Source: Nitrospira sp. UBA5699
GTDB lineage: Bacteria > Nitrospirota > Nitrospiria > Nitrospirales > Nitrospiraceae
DNA: 12,523 nucleotides
Direction of reading: 5' to 3'
NCBI GenBank assembly: GCA_002420105.1
Contig: DIHJ01000020.1
Coordinates: 415 to 12,937 of the forward strand
A program made the position numbers and the translations under genes. Below are positions 7,952-12,523 of the stretch, piece by piece; position 1 is the first letter of the stretch, and the number at the start of each line of letters is the position of its first letter. The notes beneath the pieces are model-generated. The model searched no databases, was not told the origin of the DNA, and saw only the letters and a list, made by a program, of their open reading frames with translations.

Positions 7952-9291
7952 GATCGCGGCTTCCTTTCCGCAAGCGAAGCCTCGAGAGGTCCCCCGGTCA
8001 CGGCTTCGAGCCGGGCGAGCGCTTTCTCGTGGTTGACCATCTCGCCGTGTAGCTCTAGCTGGCTCTCCTGGAGGATCAAGAGACTATTGAGCAGCGTCAG
8101 AAAATCCACTTTCCCCACCGCATAGCTCGCTTGCGCCGCCTGCAGTGCCAGCGTGGCCTGGGGGATGATCGCATCGCGCAGAATCGTGATGAGCCGCTCG
8201 GCCCGCTGCGCTTGGACAAAACCATCCTTGACTTGGAACAACAAGTCCTGCCGGGTCGCGGCGTAGTCTTCTCTCGCTCCCTCAAGACCGGCCAACGCCT
8301 CTCGGACGCCTTGCTTCTGTTTGGTTTCATAGAAGAGCGGGATCTTGATCCCCACCATCACCTGGTAGCCGTTATCGTTGATTTTGTCGTTTCGGAGACC
8401 GAGCGCCGTGATATCGAAATCTGGGTAGTACTGACGTTGGGCGAGCGAGAGCGAGCGTTCGGAGCGGTCGATGCTTTTTGCCGTCGCCAGCAGGACGGGG
8501 GAGAATTCATCGGCGCGCCGGCTCAGTTCCTGGAGCGGGATCGTTAATATCGTGGTTTGAATTTCTGTTGGTGTTCCCAGTGGCCCGGCGGGCGGACGAT
8601 TGAGGAGGCGATTGATCGAGGCATGGAGGCTTTCCTTCTGCTGATCGAGCACCGCCAACCGATCGAGCACCCGTGAAATCTCGACCTGGGCGCGGAACAC
8701 ATCCTGCTGTGCCGCCTGGCCAACGCTGTAGCGCGATTTCGCGGTTTTCTCAAAGTGCAGTAAGAGCGCTTTGTTTCTCTCGACGATCTCGATGCTCTTG
8801 TGCACGAAGTGCAGATTGAAATATGCCTCCTTCAGGGTCGCAATGAGTCTCAGTCGTGTAGCATTGAATTCTTGTTCCAGCCGCTCCGCGTCACGCTGGG
8901 CCACTTCTCCTTTGAGGCTGAGCTTGCCGGGAAATGGGATGTCCTGTCCGAACCCGTATATCGCGCCTTCCACGACGGGTGGAACCATCGGCATGCGTTG
9001 ATAACCAAGCTGCAGTCGAGGATCCGGCAGTGTTTGGACTTGCGGCACGACGGCCTTCGCGGCTTCCCATCGCTGGCGGGCAGCCCGAATTTCCGGGTTG
9101 GTGCTTTCCAGTTCTCCAATGAGACCCGGAAGGCCGATGCCAAGCTCACTATGCGAGGTAGGAGCGGTCCCGTCGGGAGCAACGATCCCACGATCTTCCG
9201 CTCCACGAACGGACCAGGGGAAGAGCATCACGGCCGAGAAGACGATGAGAGGAACAAAGTGCCCTTGAAAAGGAGCAATAAATGGTTTCAC
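7948..9291 (-). CDS. cusC: TolC-family outer-membrane channel, CusC type
   Basis: The 447-residue product is the outer-membrane factor of the tripartite pump. The N-terminal signal peptide (to about residue 31, SVRGA/ED) has no lipobox cysteine, unlike E. coli CusC, which is lipidated. Two OEP repeats can be seen. The first, about 55-240, has NPEIRAARQRWEAAKAVVPQ, then LPDPRLQLGYQRMPMVPP, the Met/Pro-rich stretch typical of metal-efflux OMFs, and GQDIPFPGKLSLKG. The second, about 255-440, has YYPDFDITALGLRNDK, VMVGIKIPLFY and ASYAVGKVDFLTLLNSLLIL. The start codon is GTG (9291-9289), supported by GGAGG 7 nt upstream. It overlaps cusB by four bases. Reading direction and order (C, B, A) match the E. 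coli core, but without the CusF chaperone gene. Confidence 0.93.
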   Translation of the reverse strand: MKPFIAPFQGHFVPLIVFSAVMLFPWSVRGAEDRGIVAPDGTAPTSHSELGIGLPGLIGELESTNPEIRAARQRWEAAKAVVPQVQTLPDPRLQLGYQRMPMVPPVVEGAIYGFGQDIPFPGKLSLKGEVAQRDAERLEQEFNATRLRLIATLKEAYFNLHFVHKSIEIVERNKALLLHFEKTAKSRYSVGQAAQQDVFRAQVEISRVLDRLAVLDQQKESLHASINRLLNRPPAGPLGTPTEIQTTILTIPLQELSRRADEFSPVLLATAKSIDRSERSLSLAQRQYYPDFDITALGLRNDKINDNGYQVMVGIKIPLFYETKQKQGVREALAGLEGAREDYAATRQDLLFQVKDGFVQAQRAERLITILRDAIIPQATLALQAAQASYAVGKVDFLTLLNSLLILQESQLELHGEMVNHEKALARLEAVTGGPLEASLAERKPRS

Positions 9292-9382
9292 GGTGACACC
9301 TCCAGGCGACGTTAGGGAAATCGATCACCATCCGCTCAGCCTCAGCAGCCAAGCGGCGAGTGAACGCACTGGAAGTGTGGAA

Positions 9383-9742
9383 TCAGATTCGGAGGACCGA
9401 GGAACAATCGATGGAGATGGGGACAATGGAACAGGCGCTGCTCCAGGACCACTGCGCCGCAACGGAAGCAGATGTGAGCACGGGAGCAGGGCTGAACACG
9501 ATCGTCATATGATCAACATCCATGGCCGAGCTGTGCTTTATTTGACGTTCGGGAGACGAGGTGATTGACGGGGGACACATGATGGTCCCATCCATCGGGC
9601 AGGTCATCATATTGTCTTCCGCCAAGATGGTGGATTCTTCCGCCACCGTCAGATTAGGCAAGGCACACATCGTTCCGATTACCTGACAGAAGGTGAAAAA
9701 GATCACCGACGCGACGTACTTCGTATTAATTCGCCGGATCAT
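9383..9742 (-). CDS. Small exported Cys/Met-rich protein, first gene of the Cus operon
   Basis: The product has 119 residues. Residues 1-35 form a signal peptide (MIRRINTKYVASVIFFTFC then ALPNLTVAEE), probably cleaved near A34. The mature part carries MMTCPMDGTIMCPP (45-58) with Cys48, Cys56 and Met45/46/50/55, then KHSSAMDVDHM (69-79), and ends with SWSSACSIVPIS and IDCSSVLRI. The C-P-M-D and M-C-P-P spacing recalls the short CPMHP-type metal motifs of copper-handling proteins, so a periplasmic metal carrier standing in for CusF is possible, but I do not recognise a family. The ATG at 9742 is preceded by AGGAGTG about 12 nt away, a rather long spacing. cusC starts 91 bp further on. It may be a non-conserved reading frame, though the signal peptide and operon position argue for a gene. 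Confidence 0.6.
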   Translation of the reverse strand: MIRRINTKYVASVIFFTFCQVIGTMCALPNLTVAEESTILAEDNMMTCPMDGTIMCPPSITSSPERQIKHSSAMDVDHMTIVFSPAPVLTSASVAAQWSWSSACSIVPISIDCSSVLRI

Positions 9743-9787
9743 GGGGCGGACGACACTCCTGAAAGATCACTCCAACACTTGATTTAG

Positions 9788-9815
9788 TTTCTATCAATTA
9801 TGACAGATACGTCAA
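9788..9815 (-). promoter_or_regulatory. Candidate promoter of the Cus operon
   Basis: On the minus strand TTGACG (9815-9810) is followed after 16 bp by TAGAAA (9793-9788), giving a start near 9781 and a leader of about 40 nt before the ATG at 9742. The -10 match is modest (4/6). The spacing is not the 19-20 bp of CueR/MerR promoters, and I see no CusR-like box. A weak inverted repeat, ACTTGA/TCAAGT (9777-9782 and 9812-9817), brackets it. Confidence 0.35.
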
Positions 9816-9911
9816 GTCTAAGTGACCACCCGCGTTCGGTTCCGGAAACAGCTCCGCTTGCACTAATCGGCTAAATTTGTGCCAAAACTCCGCACGAAAG
9901 ACAGCATCAGC

Positions 9912-9931
9912 AAGAATCTATAAGAATCAAT
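9912..9931 (+). repeat. Tandem 10-bp direct repeat, possible integrase arm sites
   Basis: AAGAATCTAT (9912-9921) is followed directly by AAGAATCAAT (9922-9931), matching at 9 of 10 positions. It lies about 90 bp inside the right-hand att-like repeat. Adjacent short direct repeats on the element side of the core are typical of arm-type sites of tyrosine integrases. It could equally be a chance AT-rich repeat or a regulator site. Confidence 0.4.
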
Positions 9932-10020
9932 AGAAACGTCTCAGGCGACTGATTGCAAAGATAAACGGGGAAACCTTCGCAAAATCAAGCCGCTAGTAAC
10001 AATGTTTCTTTTACGCTCTG

Positions 10021-10065
10021 AAGGCGAGGGCCCTGGGTTCGAGTCCCGGTCGACTCGCCACAAAT
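10021..10065 (+). repeat. attR-like repeat: orphan 3' half of a tRNA-Lys
   Basis: The 27 bases at 10021-10047 are identical to tRNA-Lys 2313-2339. The rest (10048-10065) matches at 14 of 18, up to and including five bases past CCA. The T arm is still intact (CTGGG-TTCGAGT-CCCGG, one G-U) and CCA is present, but no anticodon stem 5' strand, D arm or matching acceptor 5' strand precedes it. It is not a functional tRNA. Its 3' acceptor strand TCGACTC does not pair fully with the 5' strand GAGCCGC of the intact gene (5 of 7), so it has either drifted or come from another tRNA-Lys copy. Confidence 0.8.
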
Positions 10066-10228
10066 AAAATTCCTGCCGGAGATGATCGGTCCCCGTTCCC
10101 TCTCCTCGCTCACAGAGTCACACGCGCTCATGCGGAGCGTGGCGACTGGCAACCGTTGCTTCGGGATCCTCCTGCTTTGCCGCATGATGTTCCGACAGCT
10201 CACAGGCTCGGCAGCGCGCCGTCGGGGG

Positions 10229-10276
10229 TTGACGGGGGGTGCCGGATGTTCATACACTAAAAATGATTGCATTTTT
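10229..10276 (+). promoter_or_regulatory. Promoter and palindromic operator of the MarR-family gene
   Basis: TTGACG (10229-10234) and TACACT (10253-10258) are separated by 18 bp. Immediately downstream of the -10 box, AAAAATG (10259-10265) and CATTTTT (10270-10276) form a perfect 7-bp inverted repeat with a 4-bp centre, covering the expected transcription start. An AT-rich palindrome of about 18 bp in this position is what an autorepressing MarR-family dimer typically binds. Confidence 0.5.
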
Positions 10277-10287
10277 GAAAGGACACT

Positions 10288-10995
10288 ATGGCCGAACTAA
10301 GAGTTCTTAATCACCCGGGCCAAGTCGCGAGAAAATCGGCGTCGAAGGATCGTCTTCCCATTACCGTTCATCTCGCAGCCGGCCTGGAGAAGATCGGATT
10401 GGCGATGAAGAGCCGGTCCTGGCGCCGGGAAGGCCGGGCCGGACTTGGTCCGCTGCAACGCCAGGTGCTGGCCCTGCTTCGCGCCAAGCCCGATCAGAGC
10501 GCGCAGGTGTCCGCGATCGCGGAGGAATTGGTGGTGCGGTTGCCCACGGCCTCCGAGGCCGTGGCGACGCTCGAGCGGAAACGGTTGGTGAAGCGCCGCC
10601 GTTCCATGCGTGACGGCCGGATCGTCACGGTGGAGCTGACGGCCAAGGGGGCGCGAGCCGGTGCTCCGGTTGCCGGGATGCCGAATCAATTGGCCGCAGC
10701 TGCAGGAGTGCTGTCCTCCGCCGAGCAGGTGGCCTTCTTGAAAGGCCTCATGAAAGTCATTCGCGCGCTCCAGGAGCAGGGGGAAATTTCCGTCGCCCGG
10801 ATGTGCGTGTCCTGCCGGTATTTCCGTCCGCATCAGCACGACGATGCGGCGGAACCGCATCATTGCGATTATGTGAATGCTCCGTTCGGCGATCCGGCGT
10901 TGCGCCTGGAATGTGCCGAATACGAACCGGCTTCGATCTCGCAAGCGCGGGAATCCTGGGAACGGTTCAATAGGGGGCGGAAGGCGGTCGGCTGA
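10288..10995 (+). CDS. MarR-family regulator with four-cysteine C-terminal extension
   Basis: The product has 235 residues. The winged helix-turn-helix covers about 53-118: LGPLQRQVLALLRAKP, SAQVSAIAEELVVRLPTASEAVATLERKRLV (recognition helix within 85-98) and the wing RDGRIVTVELTAKG. Residues 125-165 are helical, probably for dimerisation. The C-terminal extension is unusual for MarR: RMCVSCRYFRPHQHDD (171-186), EPHHCDYVNAPFGD (189-202) and LRLECAEYEP. Cys173, Cys176, Cys193 and Cys209 could bind an Fe-S cluster or zinc, with His182/184/191/192 nearby. I recall similar cysteine-tailed MarR homologues in Proteobacteria. The ATG has AAAGGA with short spacing (4 nt). A palindrome over its transcription start suggests autoregulation. 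A small membrane protein gene follows 2 bp downstream. The ligand is unknown; a redox, NO or metal signal fits the cysteines. Confidence 0.88.
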   Translation: MAELRVLNHPGQVARKSASKDRLPITVHLAAGLEKIGLAMKSRSWRREGRAGLGPLQRQVLALLRAKPDQSAQVSAIAEELVVRLPTASEAVATLERKRLVKRRRSMRDGRIVTVELTAKGARAGAPVAGMPNQLAAAAGVLSSAEQVAFLKGLMKVIRALQEQGEISVARMCVSCRYFRPHQHDDAAEPHHCDYVNAPFGDPALRLECAEYEPASISQARESWERFNRGRKAVG

Positions 10996-10997
10996 GC

Positions 10998-11285
10998 ATG
11001 ACAGAGCCTCAAGGCAAATCAGACGCAGTCGAGACGGAGGTGGCGGAACGGAAGCTCCGGCCGGCTACCCTCTTTCAGCGGCCGTCCCCGGCCTCCGCGA
11101 ACGGGAATGATTGGCTCGGAGCCGAGTCGCACGTGCCCAATCTCGGGCCGGCGTTGCGTCGGCGCAACAGGCCGGCGGGGCGGAGCGCCGGATCGACCTG
11201 GATGGCCGGTCTTCTCTTCGTGACCGGCTTGGCCGTGGGCAGTCTCGCGACGACGCTCCTGGTCCGATCGCGGCGGAGCCGGTAG
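10998..11285 (+). CDS. Small single-pass membrane protein downstream of the MarR-family gene
   Basis: The product has 95 residues. The first 65 are hydrophilic and rich in Pro, Arg and Ala with no visible domain. A single membrane segment follows (about 67-89, STWMAGLLFVTGLAVGSLAT and on), and the protein ends RSRRSR. The ATG lies 2 bp after the regulator's TGA and has no good Shine-Dalgarno of its own, so translation would depend on coupling to the regulator. I do not recognise a family. It ends 11 bp before the stop of the convergent lipoprotein gene. The low-complexity N-terminus leaves some doubt that it is expressed. Confidence 0.6.
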   Translation: MTEPQGKSDAVETEVAERKLRPATLFQRPSPASANGNDWLGAESHVPNLGPALRRRNRPAGRSAGSTWMAGLLFVTGLAVGSLATTLLVRSRRSR

Positions 11286-11296
11286 CGCCCTGCCTC

Positions 11297-11854
11297 TCAG
11301 TTTGCGGGTTTCCCGTACAACGCTCCGTCCTCTTCGATCTGCATCAGCAGATCATCCAGCGCGGCCTGCACGGCTTCGGTGATGGGAATCTGATCCGACG
11401 CGGTCACCCACCGCACGCTCGAACCGACCGCCTCCTTCTGAGCCAGGTAGGATTTCACCGGCGGCTTGCCGGAGGGACCGAGATCCGATTCAAACCGGAC
11501 GGTGTAGCGGTATTCGCCACGCGACCGCATCCAGAGCCAGGCCTTGAGGGTGAGCGTCAATTCCCCCCGTTCATCGCCGACGGAGGTAAAGGACCGGCGT
11601 TGCCGGATGTACTCGATGACCGCCGAGCGAAGATCTTGGGCGGGCCATTCGAGCAGCGTGATTCCCGGCATGTGGTCCGCTCCCTCCAGGGCGAGCGAGG
11701 GGACCTGCACCAGGAGCGATTTGGGGATCGGCGACTGGGCAACGACCGGCGCAACCGGCTCCACGTGGATCTTATGCGCGCAGCCCGCCGCCCAAAGAAT
11801 GAGGAGGCTCAGGAGAACGCACCGCGTCAGATCTCTCTCTCGCGATACATTCAC
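11297..11854 (-). CDS. Predicted lipoprotein of unknown function
   Basis: The product has 185 residues. An N-terminal MNVSRERDLTRCVLLSLLIL segment ends in lipobox WAAGC, with Cys25 the lipid site. The mature part is a mixed alpha/beta domain: SLLVQVPSLALEG (46-58), DLRSAVIEYIRQRRSF (74-89), ELTLTLKAWLWMRSRGEYRY (98-117, strand-rich), then TASDQIPITEAVQAALDDLLMQIEED (151-176), a helix near the C-terminus. This pattern (short strand, helix, alternating strands, C-terminal helix) recalls small outer-membrane lipoproteins that assist transport or surface assembly, but I cannot name the family. The start codon is GTG (11854-11852), overlapping the TGA of the upstream lipoprotein gene as GTGA. No Shine-Dalgarno is seen, so coupling is likely. 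Confidence 0.82.
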   Translation of the reverse strand: MNVSRERDLTRCVLLSLLILWAAGCAHKIHVEPVAPVVAQSPIPKSLLVQVPSLALEGADHMPGITLLEWPAQDLRSAVIEYIRQRRSFTSVGDERGELTLTLKAWLWMRSRGEYRYTVRFESDLGPSGKPPVKSYLAQKEAVGSSVRWVTASDQIPITEAVQAALDDLLMQIEEDGALYGKPAN

Positions 11855-12339
11855 GGATGCGTCGACGGGGTGGGTGGGGGATTGAGGATGTTCAAGTCTT
11901 CGAGCGCGCGCGCGGCCTGTTCGCGGTAGCTGCGGTCCGTCGGGTTCGTATAGGTGTTGAGTACGCGCTGGTAGGTGGCCCGCGCCTGCGGATACTGCTT
12001 CTTGATGGCGAAGTACTGGCCGAGGGCCAGCCAGTTGGTCGCAGCCGCCTCGTTGGCGGTCTTCATCAGGGCGAATTCCCGCTCGACGGTTGTGGTGCCC
12101 TGCTGGGACGCGCGTTTCCGGACGGTCTGGCCCATTTCGCCCGCCATCGCCTCGATCTGTTCATTTTCTCTGACGGCCGATTCCACCCGGTTGGCCTTCA
12201 GATGGGTGTAGAAGGCTTCGGTATGGTCTTTCACCAGATTGGCGCGTTCCTGGTAGGTGTCGTGCGCGCAATGGGCGAGCAGCGCGCCGCTCAGCAGAAT
12301 CAACAGGTTTCTCCACGAGGTCACACTCGCTCGTCTCAT
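11851..12339 (-). CDS. Predicted lipoprotein with TPR-like C-terminus
   Basis: The product has 162 residues. The signal MRRASVTSWRNLLILLSGAL ends in lipobox LLAHC, with Cys24 as the lipid site. Residues 30-95 are predominantly charged helix (NLVKDHTEAFYTHLKANRVE and on), possibly coiled. Residues about 100-150 look like one and a half TPR units (TNWLALGQYFAIKKQYPQARATYQRVLNTY, 101-130, then YREQAARALEDLNIL), followed by a Pro/Thr-rich tail. The start ATG at 12339 has AAAGAGGAG about 9 nt upstream. It is the first gene of a two-gene minus-strand operon with the lipoprotein that overlaps its stop. It has no similarity that I can see to the TPR lipoprotein in the Cus operon beyond the fold type. 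The function is unknown, likely envelope-associated. Confidence 0.83.
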   Translation of the reverse strand: MRRASVTSWRNLLILLSGALLAHCAHDTYQERANLVKDHTEAFYTHLKANRVESAVRENEQIEAMAGEMGQTVRKRASQQGTTTVEREFALMKTANEAAATNWLALGQYFAIKKQYPQARATYQRVLNTYTNPTDRSYREQAARALEDLNILNPPPTPSTHP

Positions 12340-12500
12340 GATGCGCCGCTCCTCTTTCGACCGGACCGTCCTCTGCCCGTCATCCTACTCTTTTGACGGG
12401 GAAAATTCGACCGGTGGCTTGGGCGGGGCTTGTGCGCCTCTAGTGACACGCGGGGTTCGAGTATGGTATGTGTCGAACGCCGTCACTGGACTTGCCTGAA

Positions 12501-12523
12501 GTCCCCATCGTCTAGCCTGGCCT
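12501..12523 (+). tRNA. tRNA-Glu, 5' end only (cut by window edge)
   Basis: The last 23 bases read GTCCCCATCGTCTAGCCTGGCCT minus nothing: an acceptor 5' strand GTCCCCA, TC, D-stem GTCT and the start of the D loop, as in bacterial tRNA-Glu genes. The anticodon lies beyond the window, so the identity rests on the 5' third only. Confidence 0.7.

Larger units (their letters stand above)
2313..10065. mobile_element. Putative genomic island at tRNA-Lys carrying a Cus-type efflux operon; no integrase present
   Basis: About 7.7 kb lies between the 45-bp direct repeats. The content is one minus-strand operon of six genes (9742 to 2544) for copper/silver-type export, plus two gene-free margins (2358-2543 and 9743-10020) that look clearly more AT-rich than the flanking purA and MarR-family genes. 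The tRNA at the left end is intact, as expected when the element supplies the 3' half, and the right end carries an orphan 3' half. No integrase, excisionase, transposase or relaxase can be seen. The element is therefore either immobile remains, a cassette mobilised in trans, or the result of internal deletion. The margins are inferred from the repeats only. Confidence 0.7.
9743..10287. other. Gene-free margin: right end of the island and MarR-family gene upstream region
   Basis: No convincing coding sequence is visible over 545 bp on either strand. From left to right it holds the putative Cus operon promoter (9788-9815, minus strand), AT-rich DNA with a tandem 10-bp repeat (9912-9931), the orphan tRNA 3' half (10021-10065) and then the upstream region of the MarR-family gene with its promoter and palindrome (10229-10276). 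The part left of 10021 looks poorer in GC than the rest of the window. No remnant of an integrase gene can be read there. Confidence 0.6.

Noticed and set aside
9293..9568. Plus-strand open frame overlapping the small Cys/Met-rich protein
   Set aside because: It has no signal or domain and a low-complexity Gly/Arg/Asp composition; the minus-strand frame has a clear signal peptide and operon position.
9988..10060. A complete second tRNA-Lys ending at 10060
   Set aside because: Only the 3' half is tRNA-like. A nine-base AGCCGCTAG match at 9988-9996 is suggestive, but the D arm, anticodon and anticodon stem cannot be formed.
11111..11929. Plus-strand open frame of 272 codons
   Set aside because: It overlaps the small membrane protein and the well-supported minus-strand lipoprotein; the Arg/Gly-rich composition is typical of an antisense shadow.

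Overview
The window looks like chromosomal DNA from a GC-rich Gram-negative bacterium, most likely a member of the Nitrospirota (Nitrospira-like). This is inference from codon use, from the lipoproteins and the tripartite RND pump that require an outer membrane, and from the general look of the housekeeping genes. No search was run.

Left flank (1-2352): the N-terminal part of an ABC-F type ATPase (minus strand, cut by the window edge), a tRNA-Ala(GGC) on the minus strand, then purA (adenylosuccinate synthase) on the plus strand. purA has a good sigma70-like promoter and a hairpin plus U7 structure in its very short leader. An intact tRNA-Lys(UUU) follows at 2277-2352.

Central island (about 2313-10065): a 45-bp direct repeat (27 exact bases, 41/45 overall) starts just after the anticodon of tRNA-Lys and runs five bases past its CCA end. 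It recurs at 10021-10065 as an orphan tRNA 3' half. This is the footprint of a tRNA-targeted integrative element of about 7.7 kb. Between the repeats lies one minus-strand operon and nothing else recognisable: a Cys/Met-rich exported small protein, a TolC-like outer-membrane factor (CusC-like), a periplasmic adaptor (CusB-like), a heavy-metal RND pump with the three-methionine Cu(I)/Ag(I) site (CusA-like), a TPR lipoprotein and a small helical lipoprotein. There is no integrase and no local metal regulator. The stretch inside the right repeat is AT-rich and has a tandem 10-bp repeat that could be integrase arm sites.

Right flank (10066-12523): a MarR-family regulator with a four-cysteine C-terminal extension, with a palindrome just downstream of its putative -10 box, followed 2 bp later by a small single-pass membrane protein. 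Convergent to these is a two-gene operon of unrecognised lipoproteins joined by a 4-base GTGA overlap. The window ends inside the first 23 bases of what looks like a tRNA-Glu.

Functionally, the island would give a self-contained copper/silver export route from periplasm (and perhaps cytoplasm) across the outer membrane, with three accessory exported proteins of unknown role. I regard the integrase-less tRNA-Lys copper island and its accessory proteins as the most interesting content.
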